Numbered from the stretch's first letter, positions 16,924-26,631 are shown. The stretch is DNA of 64,000 nucleotides from Pseudomonas akapageensis (GCF_011355085.1 NZ_VXCP01000023.1:1-64000), one strand, 5' to 3'. Numbers and translations are program-made. Notes: generated from the letters alone by a model not told the origin.

Positions 16924-18885
16924 TCAAACCCGAAATGCCTGCACCGCCGTATGCAACCGCCCACCCAACACCAGCAACTGCTCCCCTTCATGCCGCCCTT
17001 CACCAATACGCTGCAGGTTATCCTCACCCAGCAGGTGAATACGCTCACTATGGTCGCGGATCTCGCTGACCGCTCCACTTTGATGGGCCGTCGCATCGGC
17101 GATCCGCGATGCAGTTTCAGCGATGGTCTGGATCGCCGTGACGATTTCATCCAGCGCACCATCCGCCGCCTGGGCCTTGTTGGCGGTTGCTTCGGCATGT
17201 TCGACCTGGGCCCGCATGCCTTCCACCGATTGCCGGGCGGCCTGTTGCAGGCCGGCGATCAGGGTCTGGATTTCTCCGGTGGCGCCAGCGGTTCGTTGCG
17301 CCAGGGAGCGCACTTCTTCGGCGACCACGGCGAAGCCTCGGCCCATTTCGCCGGCGCGTGCGGCCTCGATGGCGGCGTTAAGGGCCAGCAGGTTGGTCTG
17401 ATCGGCAATCGAGCGAATGACGGTCAGGACGCCGCCGATCGTCGCCGATTCTTCGGCCAGTTGTTCGATCATCTGCGCATTGCCCTGCACTTCGCCGACC
17501 AGTGCATGCAGCCCGGTCAGGCTCTGGCCGATCACTGCCTGGCCCTGTTGCACGGCGCGACCGGCATCGCGGCTGGCGTCGGCTGCCTGGCTGGCGTCGC
17601 CGGCGACCTGCTGGATAGTCGCTTCCAGTTCACCCAGTGCATCGCGGATCTGCGCCGTGTCGCCGGCCTGGCGTTCGGCGCCGCTGTGCAGTCCGCTGCT
17701 CAGGTCGGCCAGCGCCCGGCTGCTGTCAGCCACTTGTTCGGCGTTTTTGTGGATAGTCCCGACCAGGTCGACCAGGTAGGCGCGCAGCCGGTTCAGGGAT
17801 TCCTGGATGTCATGCATTTCACGGTTGGTGCTGCCCAGGACGATCGGCCGGCTGAAGTCGCCTTCGGCCCAGTTCGACAGCGCCGGTGCCAGGTTGGTCA
17901 GCACCCGGGCAAGACGCCGCTGCAGGGTATCGATCAACAGGGCAATCAACAGGATCAGGGCGATCATCACGCCCTGCATGACCCTCACTTCGCCCTGGAT
18001 GCGCCCGTGCTGGCTGCGTACTTGGGGCTCGAGGCCGGCGATGGCGGTTTTGACTGCAGCCATCCGGTCGATGGCGCTGGTGGCCAGGTCGGTCCTGTGC
18101 TGGATCTGTTCGCGAGTACGGTTCAATTCGGCGGGGTAGCGTTTGAGCAGGCCCTGCAGTTCGCGCTTGAGGTCCACACCCGCGTCCTGCGCTTCGGACT
18201 TCGCGTCGCTCTGCAGCCCCATCATGGCGGCGAAATCATCGGTACCGGATTCGTGACTGGCGGTTACGCCCAGTAGAGGCAGGCTTTCGATGGCCTGAGC
18301 CTGGCTGGCGATAGCAGCCAACTCGCGCTCGACATCGACGGCAAGCTCGCTGCGCCCGCTGCTGACCAGCTTCTCCCGAGCCAGTGACATCCGCGCCAGG
18401 TGCTGGGCGGCACCGAACAGCGGCGATTGATAGCGCGCTGAATCGGGGTTGCCACTGCCTTCGGCGTATTGCGCCAATTGCTCGAGGCTGGCGCCTATCT
18501 CGCGCTCGGCTTGCAACAGCAAGGCCTGAGGGTCGCCGGCCAGCTTGCCGGCGGCGAGCAGATCGGTGCTGCTGAAGGCCTGCAGCGCGTCCAGGCTCGG
18601 GCGGATTTGCCCGGCCAGCTCTGCAGGCAACTGGGCGCTGTCCTGCTGCAACGCGTCAATGGCCTGGGTGGCGCTGCTGTGGCGCAATGCATCACCGCTG
18701 GCCAGGTAGTCCTGAATGCTGCGCTCGACCTGGTCTTGAAACTGTTGTGACAGTCCCAGGTAACGCTCCATCAGCAGGTAAGGTTGCTCCAGTGCGCGTT
18801 GCGACCACCAGAGCGTGGCGCCCAGGGCGATGCAGACGGTGACCAGCAACAGGGTATTGAAATTGGTGAGGAGTTTCAGGCGCAT
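16924..18885 (-). CDS. ctpL: Methyl-accepting chemotaxis protein, CtpL-like
   Basis: The 653-residue receptor has an N-terminal membrane helix (10-28), a mainly helical periplasmic domain (about 30-310), a second helix (MIALILLIALLIDTL, about 310-325), HAMP (about 330-385) and a long cytoplasmic signalling coil. The hairpin tip carries IRSIADQTNLLALNAAIEAARAGEMGRGFAVVAEEVR. Position next to gcbA and dsbD matches P. aeruginosa PA4844 (CtpL), which has a helical-bimodular sensor domain and mediates attraction to inorganic phosphate at low concentration. The ligand here is inferred from that homologue, not read from sequence. Confidence 0.85.
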   Translation of the reverse strand: MRLKLLTNFNTLLLVTVCIALGATLWWSQRALEQPYLLMERYLGLSQQFQDQVERSIQDYLASGDALRHSSATQAIDALQQDSAQLPAELAGQIRPSLDALQAFSSTDLLAAGKLAGDPQALLLQAEREIGASLEQLAQYAEGSGNPDSARYQSPLFGAAQHLARMSLAREKLVSSGRSELAVDVERELAAIASQAQAIESLPLLGVTASHESGTDDFAAMMGLQSDAKSEAQDAGVDLKRELQGLLKRYPAELNRTREQIQHRTDLATSAIDRMAAVKTAIAGLEPQVRSQHGRIQGEVRVMQGVMIALILLIALLIDTLQRRLARVLTNLAPALSNWAEGDFSRPIVLGSTNREMHDIQESLNRLRAYLVDLVGTIHKNAEQVADSSRALADLSSGLHSGAERQAGDTAQIRDALGELEATIQQVAGDASQAADASRDAGRAVQQGQAVIGQSLTGLHALVGEVQGNAQMIEQLAEESATIGGVLTVIRSIADQTNLLALNAAIEAARAGEMGRGFAVVAEEVRSLAQRTAGATGEIQTLIAGLQQAARQSVEGMRAQVEHAEATANKAQAADGALDEIVTAIQTIAETASRIADATAHQSGAVSEIRDHSERIHLLGEDNLQRIGEGRHEGEQLLVLGGRLHTAVQAFRV

Positions 18886-18993
18886 GCTCAGGTACTACCA
18901 ACGATCGGATCGTAAGTGCCTGAAGTTATTGCGTTTTGATGACAGGGTTATGACGGTGGCGGCCTTGCGCGGAAAAATACTAGCAGTTTGCCT

Positions 18994-20610
18994 TTAGTTC
19001 TCGACGCGCTGGATCTTGTTGCGTCCAGAACCCTTGGCGCGATAAAGCGCCTTGTCAGCGAGTGTGGCCATCACCAGGCTGTCCGACCCTTCGCACAACT
19101 CCACAACCCCGGCGCTGAAAGTGCACGACAGGTCGCGGGGCTGTGCGGGGTAGTGGATTTCGGCAAAGCGTTGGCGAATTTCGTTCAGGACCTGGTAGGC
19201 CGCTGCCAGGTCCGTATCAGGCATGACGATGGCGAATTCTTCGCCACCATAGCGACCGATGAAGTCGGTCTTGCGCAGGCGTTGCTTGAGAAACAGCGCA
19301 AGGCTCTTGATGACGCGATCCCCCATGGGGTGGCCATGACTGTCGTTGACCTTTTTGAAATGGTCGATATCGAGCATGGCGAAGCTCAGCGGCTTGCCTT
19401 CGCGCCGGGCCCGGTAGCTGCAGTCTTCGAGCAATTGCAGGATATGCGTGTGGTTGTACAGCCCCGTCAGGCTGTCGCGGACCATTCGAGCCTTGAGGTT
19501 GCGCGCCCGCGAGGCGCGGTTGCGTACGGTGGTGATCAGGTGACGCGGCTGGATCGGCTTGGTCAGGAAGTCATCACCACCTTCGCTCATGGCGTCGAGC
19601 TGCTTCTCCAGATCGTCTTCGGCCGACAGGTAGATGATCGGCACGCTGACGTAGCGATCGTTGTGGCGGATGACCTTGGCCAACTCCGTACCGGTACAGG
19701 CCGGCATGTACATGTCGAGAATGATCAGGTCGGGCTGGAAGTCGGCCAGTTCGGCCATGGCCCGGATCGGATCGATAAGGGTTCGCGTGACGATCCCGGC
19801 ACTGTTGAGCAGGCGTTCGGTGTGCAACGCCTGGGCTCTGGAGTCATCGATGATCAGCACCTTGAAAGGTTCGTATTGGGCAACGCAGGTGAGGGCTTCG
19901 ACTTTCTCCAGCAGACTGGAGGCTTCAAGCGTGCCGGTCAGGAACTCCTCGGCGCCCGCGCGTACGGCAGCCAGGCGCGTCGGCGTATCGGTTTCGTGCA
20001 GGCTGAAGAACAGCAAGGGGATTTTTTGCTCCAGGCCTTCCTGGGCCTGGGCTGCCAGGATCAAGCCCTGGCCAGGGCCGCAGAAGTCGACATCCATGAC
20101 GATTGCCGCCGGTAGCCGTTCGACCATGGAGGCGCGAAACTCAGGGACACTCTCCAGCGACTGGGTCAGCAGGCCAAAAAACTCCAGTTGCTTGGCCAGG
20201 CGTTCGCCGCGCTCATGGTCTTGCAGCATCAGATAGATGGGTTTGCGCAGGGGCGGCAGCTGGGTTTGCTCCAGGTGATCGCCATGGCGCAGGCCGGTAC
20301 GCGACAGGCGTTGCATCAGCCGATTGAGCTCATGGATCAATTCGCTGCTCAGGCGCCCGCGATTATCCTCGACGGCCAGCAGCGTCTGGCTGATCGTTTG
20401 CGCCAGCCGAATGTGTTCGGCTTGCTCGAAGCGTTCAGCGAATCGCAACAGGCGCAAGTTGGCTTCGGAGAGTTCGGCCAGATCGTTTTGCGACCACTCG
20501 CTGCGTTGCAGGCGCTGCCAGATCTCAAGAATTTGACGAGCTTGATGAATGACCCGCTGGGCAAAGTGATGCTTGAGACGCTCACGGTTGGGTTCTTCTG
20601 GCTCGGTCAT
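18994..20610 (-). CDS. gcbA: Diguanylate cyclase GcbA (dual receiver, GGDEF)
   Basis: The 538-residue protein has a helical N-terminal region (1-120), a degenerate receiver (about 125-245, with VMDVDF but only one acidic residue in the first acidic pocket), a complete receiver (about 250-370, VLIIDDS and phospho-acceptor Asp299 in ILDMYMP) and a GGDEF domain. The active site reads GGEEF (455-459) and an RxxD inhibitory site lies five residues before it (Arg446-Asp449). It should make cyclic di-GMP under product inhibition. Order next to ctpL and the DUF2333 gene identifies it as GcbA (PA4843), known to promote initial attachment in P. fluorescens and to affect dispersion in P. aeruginosa. Confidence 0.88.
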   Translation of the reverse strand: MTEPEEPNRERLKHHFAQRVIHQARQILEIWQRLQRSEWSQNDLAELSEANLRLLRFAERFEQAEHIRLAQTISQTLLAVEDNRGRLSSELIHELNRLMQRLSRTGLRHGDHLEQTQLPPLRKPIYLMLQDHERGERLAKQLEFFGLLTQSLESVPEFRASMVERLPAAIVMDVDFCGPGQGLILAAQAQEGLEQKIPLLFFSLHETDTPTRLAAVRAGAEEFLTGTLEASSLLEKVEALTCVAQYEPFKVLIIDDSRAQALHTERLLNSAGIVTRTLIDPIRAMAELADFQPDLIILDMYMPACTGTELAKVIRHNDRYVSVPIIYLSAEDDLEKQLDAMSEGGDDFLTKPIQPRHLITTVRNRASRARNLKARMVRDSLTGLYNHTHILQLLEDCSYRARREGKPLSFAMLDIDHFKKVNDSHGHPMGDRVIKSLALFLKQRLRKTDFIGRYGGEEFAIVMPDTDLAAAYQVLNEIRQRFAEIHYPAQPRDLSCTFSAGVVELCEGSDSLVMATLADKALYRAKGSGRNKIQRVEN

Positions 20611-20895
20611 GTCCTGACTACTTGTTAGGGTGAGGCTGGAGTCGAGTGGTGGCCCTATGCTAGCACCTCTTTTCCTGCAAGCGGGATGTCATACGTCAAT
20701 AAACCGCCAACTTTAAGATTCATTTTGTGACCGATGAGTCACTTATGCTTGTGCGCGCGCTTCCTTTATAGTGCAGAACTCCTGTGGCAATCCCGACCAC
20801 GACAGCCTGGCGAAAAGAACGCGGCCAGGCCTGAGGTTCGATGCAATGGGATTGCAGTCGAAACATTGAATAGACGTGATCGAAAGGACATAGCC

Positions 20896-21969
20896 ATGCT
20901 GGACTGGAAAAACCGTACAGGCAAAGCGCAGGCGCGCGAGCGCGTCGATGCCAGAGGGGCTGATGCACGCAGTTACTTCAGTGGGCTGTTGTTCAGCCGC
21001 GCGCTCGGTACATTACTGTTCCTGTACCTTCTGGTGGCCGCCCTGGTGGGCTGGTACTGGAGCCAGGAGCCCGCTCTGTTTCCCGTGCAACAGAATGCAC
21101 AAGCAGCCGCCGAGCGCGAGGGCAGGCAAATGGTGGTCGGCTATACCACCATCGAAACCCTCAAGACTGTCGCCGGTACGCTGATGAGCAAACCAGGCGG
21201 CTACATCTCCAACGACCGGTTCCCGCCGGGGCTGTGGATGGATAACATGCCCAGCTGGGAATACGGCGTGCTGGTTCAGGTTCGCGACCTGAGCCGTGCC
21301 TTGCGCAAGGATTTCGCCCGCTCCCAGTCCCAATCGACCGAAGACGCGGATCTGGCCCGGGCCGAACCGCGCTTCAACTTCGACAACAAGAGCTGGGTGT
21401 TGCCGTCCAGTGAGTCGGAATACCAGGAAGGCATCAATTCCCTGAGCCGCTATCAGGCACGCCTGACTGGCACGGATCAAAAAGGCGCCCAGTTTTATAC
21501 CCGCGCCGATAACCTGAACAACTGGCTGGGCGATGTGGCTACGCGCCTGGGCTCGCTGTCGCAACGGCTGTCGGCCAGCGTCGGTCGGGTCAAGCTCAAC
21601 AGCTCGTTGAAAACCGAGGTCATTGCCCCGGGCCAGGTGCCGCAGGTCGACGAAGAGATTGTCGAAACGCCATGGTTGCAGATTGACAACGTGTTCTATG
21701 AAGCCCGTGGTCAGGCCTGGGCGCTGTCGCACCTGCTGCGTGCCATCGAAGTCGATTTCGCCGATGTACTGGCCAAGAAGAATGCCACCGTCAGCGTGCG
21801 CCAGATCATTCGTGAGCTGGAAGCGTCGCAGGAGCCGCTGTGGAGTCCGATGGTGCTCAATGGCTCCGGCTTCGGGGTGTGGGCCAACCACTCGCTGGTC
21901 ATGGCCAACTATATTTCCCGGGCGAACGCGGCGGTCATCGATCTGCGTCAACTGTTGTCACAGGGCTGA
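20896..21969 (+). CDS. DUF2333 family membrane-anchored protein
   Basis: The 357-residue protein starts at ATG 20896 (MLDWKNRTG), preceded by GAAAGGA. The open frame to 20734 covers leader sequence only. One membrane helix (ALGTLLFLYLLVAALVGWYW, about 40-60) anchors a mostly helical C-terminal region with GGYISNDRFPPGLWMDNMP and GFGVWANHSLVMANYISRAN. This is the DUF2333 family, which includes P. aeruginosa PA4842. Function is unknown. It is divergent from gcbA over 285 bases, and the NUDIX gene starts four bases after its stop, so these two are an operon. Confidence 0.88.
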   Translation: MLDWKNRTGKAQARERVDARGADARSYFSGLLFSRALGTLLFLYLLVAALVGWYWSQEPALFPVQQNAQAAAEREGRQMVVGYTTIETLKTVAGTLMSKPGGYISNDRFPPGLWMDNMPSWEYGVLVQVRDLSRALRKDFARSQSQSTEDADLARAEPRFNFDNKSWVLPSSESEYQEGINSLSRYQARLTGTDQKGAQFYTRADNLNNWLGDVATRLGSLSQRLSASVGRVKLNSSLKTEVIAPGQVPQVDEEIVETPWLQIDNVFYEARGQAWALSHLLRAIEVDFADVLAKKNATVSVRQIIRELEASQEPLWSPMVLNGSGFGVWANHSLVMANYISRANAAVIDLRQLLSQG

Positions 21970-21972
21970 GGC

Positions 21973-22509
21973 ATGCCAATCTCCGAAAGCGAGGCTGCCC
22001 ATCGAGCGGCCTCCGATGCCGAAACCATCGCCTGGGTCGATGAGCAGGACCAGCTGTTGGGCGCCTTGCCCCGCGCCGAACTGCGCGAGCGCGGCCTGAT
22101 CGGCCGAGGCACCTACATCCTGCTGTTCAACTCTGCCGGTGAACTGTGCGTGCACCGACGCACCCTGAGCAAGGCGATTTACCCCGGTTACTGGGATGTG
22201 GCCGCCGGCGGCATGGTCCAGGCCAATGAAAGCTACGCCGAGTCCGCTGCCCGGGAGCTGGAAGAGGAGCTGGGGGTGGCAGGCGTCGAATTGCATGCCC
22301 ACGAGCATTTCTTTTTCGACCAGCCCGGCAACCGGCTCTGGTGCGCAGTGTTCTCGGCCGTCTGGGACGGGCCTTTGCGCCTGCAGCCGGAAGAAGTGAT
22401 CGAGGCGCGCTTCCTGTCATTGCCCCAGGCACTGGAAGACAGCCGACAAAAGCCTTACTGCCCCGACTCCCTGGCTGCACTGAACCGATTTATAGCCAAC
22501 CAGAAATAA
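21973..22509 (+). CDS. NUDIX hydrolase
   Basis: The 178-residue protein carries a full Nudix box: GGMVQANESYAESAARELEEELGV (about residues 77-100), matching Gx5Ex7REUxEEXGU. This binds divalent metal and cleaves nucleoside diphosphate-linked substrates. The N-terminal WVDEQDQLLGALPRAELRERGLIGRGTYI region and CVHRRTLSKAIYPGYWD resemble YfcD-like and IDI-like Nudix proteins. Substrate cannot be told. It starts four bases after the DUF2333 stop, so translation is probably coupled. Sui1 follows after 171 bases. Confidence 0.9.
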   Translation: MPISESEAAHRAASDAETIAWVDEQDQLLGALPRAELRERGLIGRGTYILLFNSAGELCVHRRTLSKAIYPGYWDVAAGGMVQANESYAESAARELEEELGVAGVELHAHEHFFFDQPGNRLWCAVFSAVWDGPLRLQPEEVIEARFLSLPQALEDSRQKPYCPDSLAALNRFIANQK

Positions 22510-22680
22510 GGTCGCGAATGCTGTGCAAAATGGCGCAGTTTTGTACTTAGCAAGCGATGCATTTGTCGTTACACTGCGCGACCTTTTCAAGCTGAAGCAG
22601 GGCTTTGGCTGCCCCTGCCAGAGTGGGGCTTCGCGGTCGGCCCCGGTCGACCAGTTTCTATCCTCCGAAGAGGATCAAAG

Positions 22681-23052
22681 GTGGCCAAGAAAGCCGCATC
22701 CTTCGCCGCCCTGGGCGGCCTGGTGTTCTCCACCGACTCGGGTCGGCACTGTCCTGACTGCCGTCAGCCGATAGATGCCTGCACCTGTAAACAGACCGCT
22801 ATCCCCGAAGGGGACGGCATTGCCCGTGTGCGCCGCGAAAGCAAAGGCCGCGGTGGCAAGACGGTCACCACGGTCAGCGGCGTGCCGCTGGCACTCGAAG
22901 AGCTCAAGGAGCTTGCGACCAACCTCAAGAGGCGCTGCGGTACGGGCGGCTCATTGAAGGAAGGGGTCATCGAGATCCAGGGTGATCATGTCGAGCTGCT
23001 GTTGGCAGAGCTGACTAAACTTGGCTTCAAGGCCAGGAAGTCCGGCGGCTGA
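22681..23052 (+). CDS. Translation initiation factor Sui1/YciH
   Basis: The 123-residue protein has a Cys-rich N-terminus (CPDC near residue 24 and CTCK near 34, a possible zinc knuckle) and a C-terminal SUI1 fold: RRESKGRGGKTVTTVSGV, LKELATNLKRRCGTGGSLKEGVIEIQGDH. In archaea and eukaryotes aIF1/eIF1 checks start-codon choice. The bacterial YciH proteins appear to influence initiation fidelity or stress translation. The start is GTG at 22681, chosen because GAAGAGGAT precedes it at good spacing. It precedes speA as in P. aeruginosa. Confidence 0.93.
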   Translation: MAKKAASFAALGGLVFSTDSGRHCPDCRQPIDACTCKQTAIPEGDGIARVRRESKGRGGKTVTTVSGVPLALEELKELATNLKRRCGTGGSLKEGVIEIQGDHVELLLAELTKLGFKARKSGG

Positions 23053-23141
23053 TCTCCACCATCCCGCGTTTTGTCTCGACGTCCGGTACTCCCGGAACCG
23101 TTCGGCTGCGCGGTTTGATCAATGCTTTTCTAAACTCGATT

Positions 23142-23170
23142 TGAATCCTGGGGTCTATTCCCAGGATTCA
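23142..23170. promoter_or_regulatory. Perfect hairpin between sui1 and speA
   Basis: An 11-bp perfect stem (TGAATCCTGGG / CCCAGGATTCA) closes a 7-base loop 80 bases before the speA ATG and 89 after the Sui1 stop. No T-run follows on the plus strand, so a simple terminator is not supported. It could be a leader structure or an operator. Confidence 0.55.
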
Positions 23171-23250
23171 GGTAATCGTCATCTACATTTCATACATTGC
23201 TCGCAGCCAATTTCGGGCAGTGTTTTTTGACTTTTCTATAGGGGACTTCG

Positions 23251-25164
23251 ATGTCCGTACGACGCACACGCAAAGACGATGGCAGCCAATGGACAGTTGC
23301 GGACAGCCGCAGTGTTTATGGGATACGCCATTGGGGGGCCGGGTACTTCGCGATCAACGAGGCCGGGCGCGTCGAAGTCCGTCCAAATGGTCCGACCAGC
23401 GCGCCGATCGACCTGTATGAACAGGTCGACGAGTTGCGCAAGAGTGGCCTTTCCCTGCCATTGCTGGTCCGCTTCCCGGACATCCTGCAGGACCGCGTGC
23501 GCCAGCTGACCGGTGCCTTCGACGCCAACATCGAGCGCCTGGAATACCAGAACGTGTATACCGCGCTGTACCCGATCAAGGTCAACCAGCAGGAGGCGGT
23601 GGTCGAGAACATCATCGCCACCCAGAACGTTTCCATCGGCCTTGAAGCCGGTTCCAAGCCCGAGTTGCTGGCCGTGCTGGCACTGGCACCCAAAGGCGGC
23701 ACCATCGTCTGCAACGGTTACAAGGACCGCGAGTTCATTCGCCTGGCCTTGATGGGGCAGAAGCTCGGTCACAATGTCTTCATCGTCATCGAGAAAGAGT
23801 CGGAAGTGGCGCTGGTGATCGAGGAAGCGGCCGATCTCAAGGTCAAACCACAGGTTGGCTTGCGCGTGCGTCTATCTTCGCTGGCCTCGAGCAAATGGGC
23901 CGATACCGGTGGCGAGAAGTCCAAGTTCGGTCTGTCGGCCGCACAGTTGATTTCGGTGGTCGACCGCTTCCGCGCGGCCGGTCTGGACCAGGGTGTGCGC
24001 CTGCTGCACTTCCACATGGGCTCGCAGATCGCCAACCTGGCCGACTACCAGCACGGCTTCAAGGAAGCGATCCGCTATTACGGCGAGCTGCGCGCGCTGG
24101 GCCTGCCGGTCGATCATATCGACGTCGGTGGTGGCCTGGGCGTCGACTACGACGGTACTCACTCGCGCAATGCCAGCTCGATCAACTACGACATGGACGA
24201 CTACGCCGGTGTCGTGGTCGGCATGCTCAAGGAGTTCTGCGATGCTCAAGGCTTGCCGCACCCGCACATCTTCTCCGAGAGCGGTCGCTCGCTGACCGCT
24301 CACCACGCCATGCTGGTGGTCCAGGTGACCGACGTCGAGAAGCACAACGACGAAGTGCCTGAGATCGAAGACAAGGAAAGCCTGCCTGAAACCGTTCAGT
24401 GGCTGGTGGACCTGCTCGGCCCGACCGATATCGAAATGGTCACCGAGACCTACTGGCGCGCTACCCATTACATGAGCGATGTGGCCGCCCAGTACGCCGA
24501 CGGCAAGATCACCCTGGCCCAGAAAGCCTTGGCCGAGCAGTGCTACTTCGCAGTGTGCCGTCGCCTGCACAACTCGCTCAAGGCGCGTCAGCGTTCCCAC
24601 CGTCAGGTGCTCGACGAGCTCAACGACAAGCTGGCCGACAAGTACATCTGCAACTTCTCGGTGTTCCAGAGCCTGCCTGACACCTGGGCCATCGGCCAGG
24701 TACTGCCGATCCTGCCGCTGCACCGCCTCGACGAAGAGCCGATGCGCCGCGCCGTATTGCAGGACCTGACCTGCGACTCCGACGGCAAGATCAACCAGTA
24801 CGTCGACGAGCAGAGCATCGAGACCAGCCTGCCTGTGCATGCGGTCAACGAGGGCGAGGACTACCTGCTGGGTATCTTCCTGGTCGGTGCCTACCAGGAA
24901 ATCCTGGGCGATATGCACAACCTGTTCGGCGACACCGACTCGGTGAACCTCTACCAGAACCCGGATGGCAGCGTATACAGCGCCGGTATCGAGACGCACG
25001 ACACCATCGAAGACATGCTGCGCTACGTGCACCTGTCGCCGGAGGAGTTGATGACGCACTACCGCGACAAGGTTGCCAGCGCCAGGATCAGTGCGAGTGA
25101 GCGCACGCAGTTCCTGGATGCCTTGCGTCTTGGGTTGACTCGGTCTTCTTACCTGTCGTCTTGA
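23251..25164 (+). CDS. speA: Biosynthetic arginine decarboxylase
   Basis: SpeA is a PLP enzyme that converts arginine to agmatine, the first step of the agmatine route to putrescine. The 637-residue length is typical for the fold III family (DapDC/ODC-like barrel). PLP Lys lies in YPIKVNQQEAVVENI near residue 110. HMGSQIANL, DVGGGLGVDYDG and SGRSLTAHHAMLVV are conserved barrel motifs. The C-terminal region has CDSDGKINQYVD. The start is ATG 23251 with GGGGA eight bases before. It is followed by a family A palindrome and the convergent MATE gene. Confidence 0.98.
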   Translation: MSVRRTRKDDGSQWTVADSRSVYGIRHWGAGYFAINEAGRVEVRPNGPTSAPIDLYEQVDELRKSGLSLPLLVRFPDILQDRVRQLTGAFDANIERLEYQNVYTALYPIKVNQQEAVVENIIATQNVSIGLEAGSKPELLAVLALAPKGGTIVCNGYKDREFIRLALMGQKLGHNVFIVIEKESEVALVIEEAADLKVKPQVGLRVRLSSLASSKWADTGGEKSKFGLSAAQLISVVDRFRAAGLDQGVRLLHFHMGSQIANLADYQHGFKEAIRYYGELRALGLPVDHIDVGGGLGVDYDGTHSRNASSINYDMDDYAGVVVGMLKEFCDAQGLPHPHIFSESGRSLTAHHAMLVVQVTDVEKHNDEVPEIEDKESLPETVQWLVDLLGPTDIEMVTETYWRATHYMSDVAAQYADGKITLAQKALAEQCYFAVCRRLHNSLKARQRSHRQVLDELNDKLADKYICNFSVFQSLPDTWAIGQVLPILPLHRLDEEPMRRAVLQDLTCDSDGKINQYVDEQSIETSLPVHAVNEGEDYLLGIFLVGAYQEILGDMHNLFGDTDSVNLYQNPDGSVYSAGIETHDTIEDMLRYVHLSPEELMTHYRDKVASARISASERTQFLDALRLGLTRSSYLSS

Positions 25165-25177
25165 GTCCAGGCCGGTT

Positions 25178-25291
25178 CCTCGTTCCCACGCTTCGCGTGG
25201 GAATGCAGCGCTAGACGCTCCAGCATCGACCTGCCACATTGCGACGCGGAGCGTCACCTGATGCATTCCCACGCGGAGCGTGGGAACGAGG
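25178..25291. repeat. Palindromic intergenic element, family A, copy 2
   Basis: Inverted ends CCTCGTTCCCACGC / GCGTGGGAACGAGG enclose 114 bases with an inner GACGCT / GGAGCGTC dyad. It lies between the convergent speA and MATE genes, the same context as copy 1. Confidence 0.87.
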
Positions 25292-25296
25292 TGAAG

Positions 25297-26631
25297 TCAC
25301 AACCACGCATCCTGCCGCTGCAACCGCCTGGCAATCCCACCCAGCGTCACCGCACGCAACGCCATGAACAGCAGAAACCCCAGCCATAACCCATGATTGC
25401 CCAGCCCGGTCGCTGCATAGGCGAATGGCAAGGCTATGCCCACACTCAGCAACATCCCATTGCGCATTTCCCGAGCCCGCGTGGCGCCAATGAACAACCC
25501 GTCGAGCAAGTAGCTCCAGACTGCCACCAACGGCAATACCGCCAGATACGGCAAGTACTGGAATGCCGTCTCGCGCACGGCAGCGATGTTGGTCTGCATC
25601 TCGATAAACAAATGCCCGCCCAACAGAAACAGCACGGCGAAGGCCAGGCTCGCCAACAACGACCAACCACAGGCGACCGTCAACGAGCGGCGCAAGGCCT
25701 GCCGGTCGCGTGCGCCGATAGCGTGTCCGCACAGCGCTTCAACTGCATGGGCCAAGCCATCGAGGGCGTGCGCCGTCAGCAACAGTCCATTGAGCAGCAG
25801 GGCATTGGCTGCCACGGTGGCATCGCCCAGCCGTGCACCCTGGATGGTTATCAACAGGAACACCGCTTGCAGCGCCAGGCTGCGGATGAAGATATCGCGG
25901 TTGACGCCCAGCAATGGACGCCAGCTTTGCCAGCGACGCAATGCCGCCCACGCGACCTTGCCCGGGTAGGCGCGCAGGGCCGGACGAGTCATGGCCAGCC
26001 CGAGCAAGGCGGCTGTCCACTCCGCCACGACCGACGCCCGCGCCGAGCCGACCACACCCCATTCCAGTCCGATCACGAACCACAGGTTCAGGGCAATGTT
26101 CAGCAGATTGGTCGTGAGCAGAATCGCCAGCGGCGCGCGCGCGTTCTGGGTGCCGAGAAACCAGCCCACCAGAGCAAAGCTGGCCAGGGCCGCCGGCAGG
26201 CCGAACAGTCGCGTCTGGAAAAAGTCGTGGGTGGTTTGCTCGAGCGCGGCGGAGGGTTGCATCAGACTCAGTGCAGCATGGCTGAAGGGGATCGCCAATA
26301 GCCCGAGCAGCATTGAAAACAGCAACGCCAACAACAAACCCTGCAACAGAATCTGCCGTAACCCGGCACCATCGTTACGCCCGGCAGCCTGCGCGGCAAA
26401 GCCGGTCGAACCCATGCGCAAAAAGCCCATGGCCCAGGCCAGCAGGCTATACAGGCTGGCACCCACTGCCACCGCACCCAACTGGTGGGCGTGGGGCAGG
26501 TGGCCGATCACCGCGCTGTCGACCAGCGCCACCAGCGGCACGGAAATGTTCGAGAGGATCATCGGCGCGGCCAGCGCCCAGACTCGCCGGTGGGTAGGGC
26601 GGTCGTGCCAGTCGTTCAGCAGTTGGGACAT
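25297..26631 (-). CDS. MATE family efflux transporter (DinF type)
   Basis: The 444-residue protein has about 12 hydrophobic segments. It begins RRVWALAAPMILSNISVPLVALVDSAVIGHLP, the MatE repeat signature. A second repeat occurs in the C-terminal half (HALDGLAHAVEALCGHAIGARD). The pattern is that of the DinF subgroup, which exports toxic organic compounds using a Na+ or H+ gradient. It stands in the inner membrane. The gene is divergent from vapBC across 98 bases that contain the toxin-antitoxin operator, and convergent with speA. Substrate is not predictable. Confidence 0.9.
   Translation of the reverse strand: MSQLLNDWHDRPTHRRVWALAAPMILSNISVPLVALVDSAVIGHLPHAHQLGAVAVGASLYSLLAWAMGFLRMGSTGFAAQAAGRNDGAGLRQILLQGLLLALLFSMLLGLLAIPFSHAALSLMQPSAALEQTTHDFFQTRLFGLPAALASFALVGWFLGTQNARAPLAILLTTNLLNIALNLWFVIGLEWGVVGSARASVVAEWTAALLGLAMTRPALRAYPGKVAWAALRRWQSWRPLLGVNRDIFIRSLALQAVFLLITIQGARLGDATVAANALLLNGLLLTAHALDGLAHAVEALCGHAIGARDRQALRRSLTVACGWSLLASLAFAVLFLLGGHLFIEMQTNIAAVRETAFQYLPYLAVLPLVAVWSYLLDGLFIGATRAREMRNGMLLSVGIALPFAYAATGLGNHGLWLGFLLFMALRAVTLGGIARRLQRQDAWL

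Noticed and set aside
20701..20895. Small protein or sRNA upstream of the DUF2333 gene
   Set aside because: A TATAGT box at 20767 suggests a promoter, but there is no good -35 at 17 bases and the frame upstream of ATG 20896 gives poor protein. Left as leader sequence.
23872..25272. 466-residue minus-strand frame opposite speA
   Set aside because: Shadow of speA; its first part runs through a family A palindrome, so it cannot be a conserved protein start.
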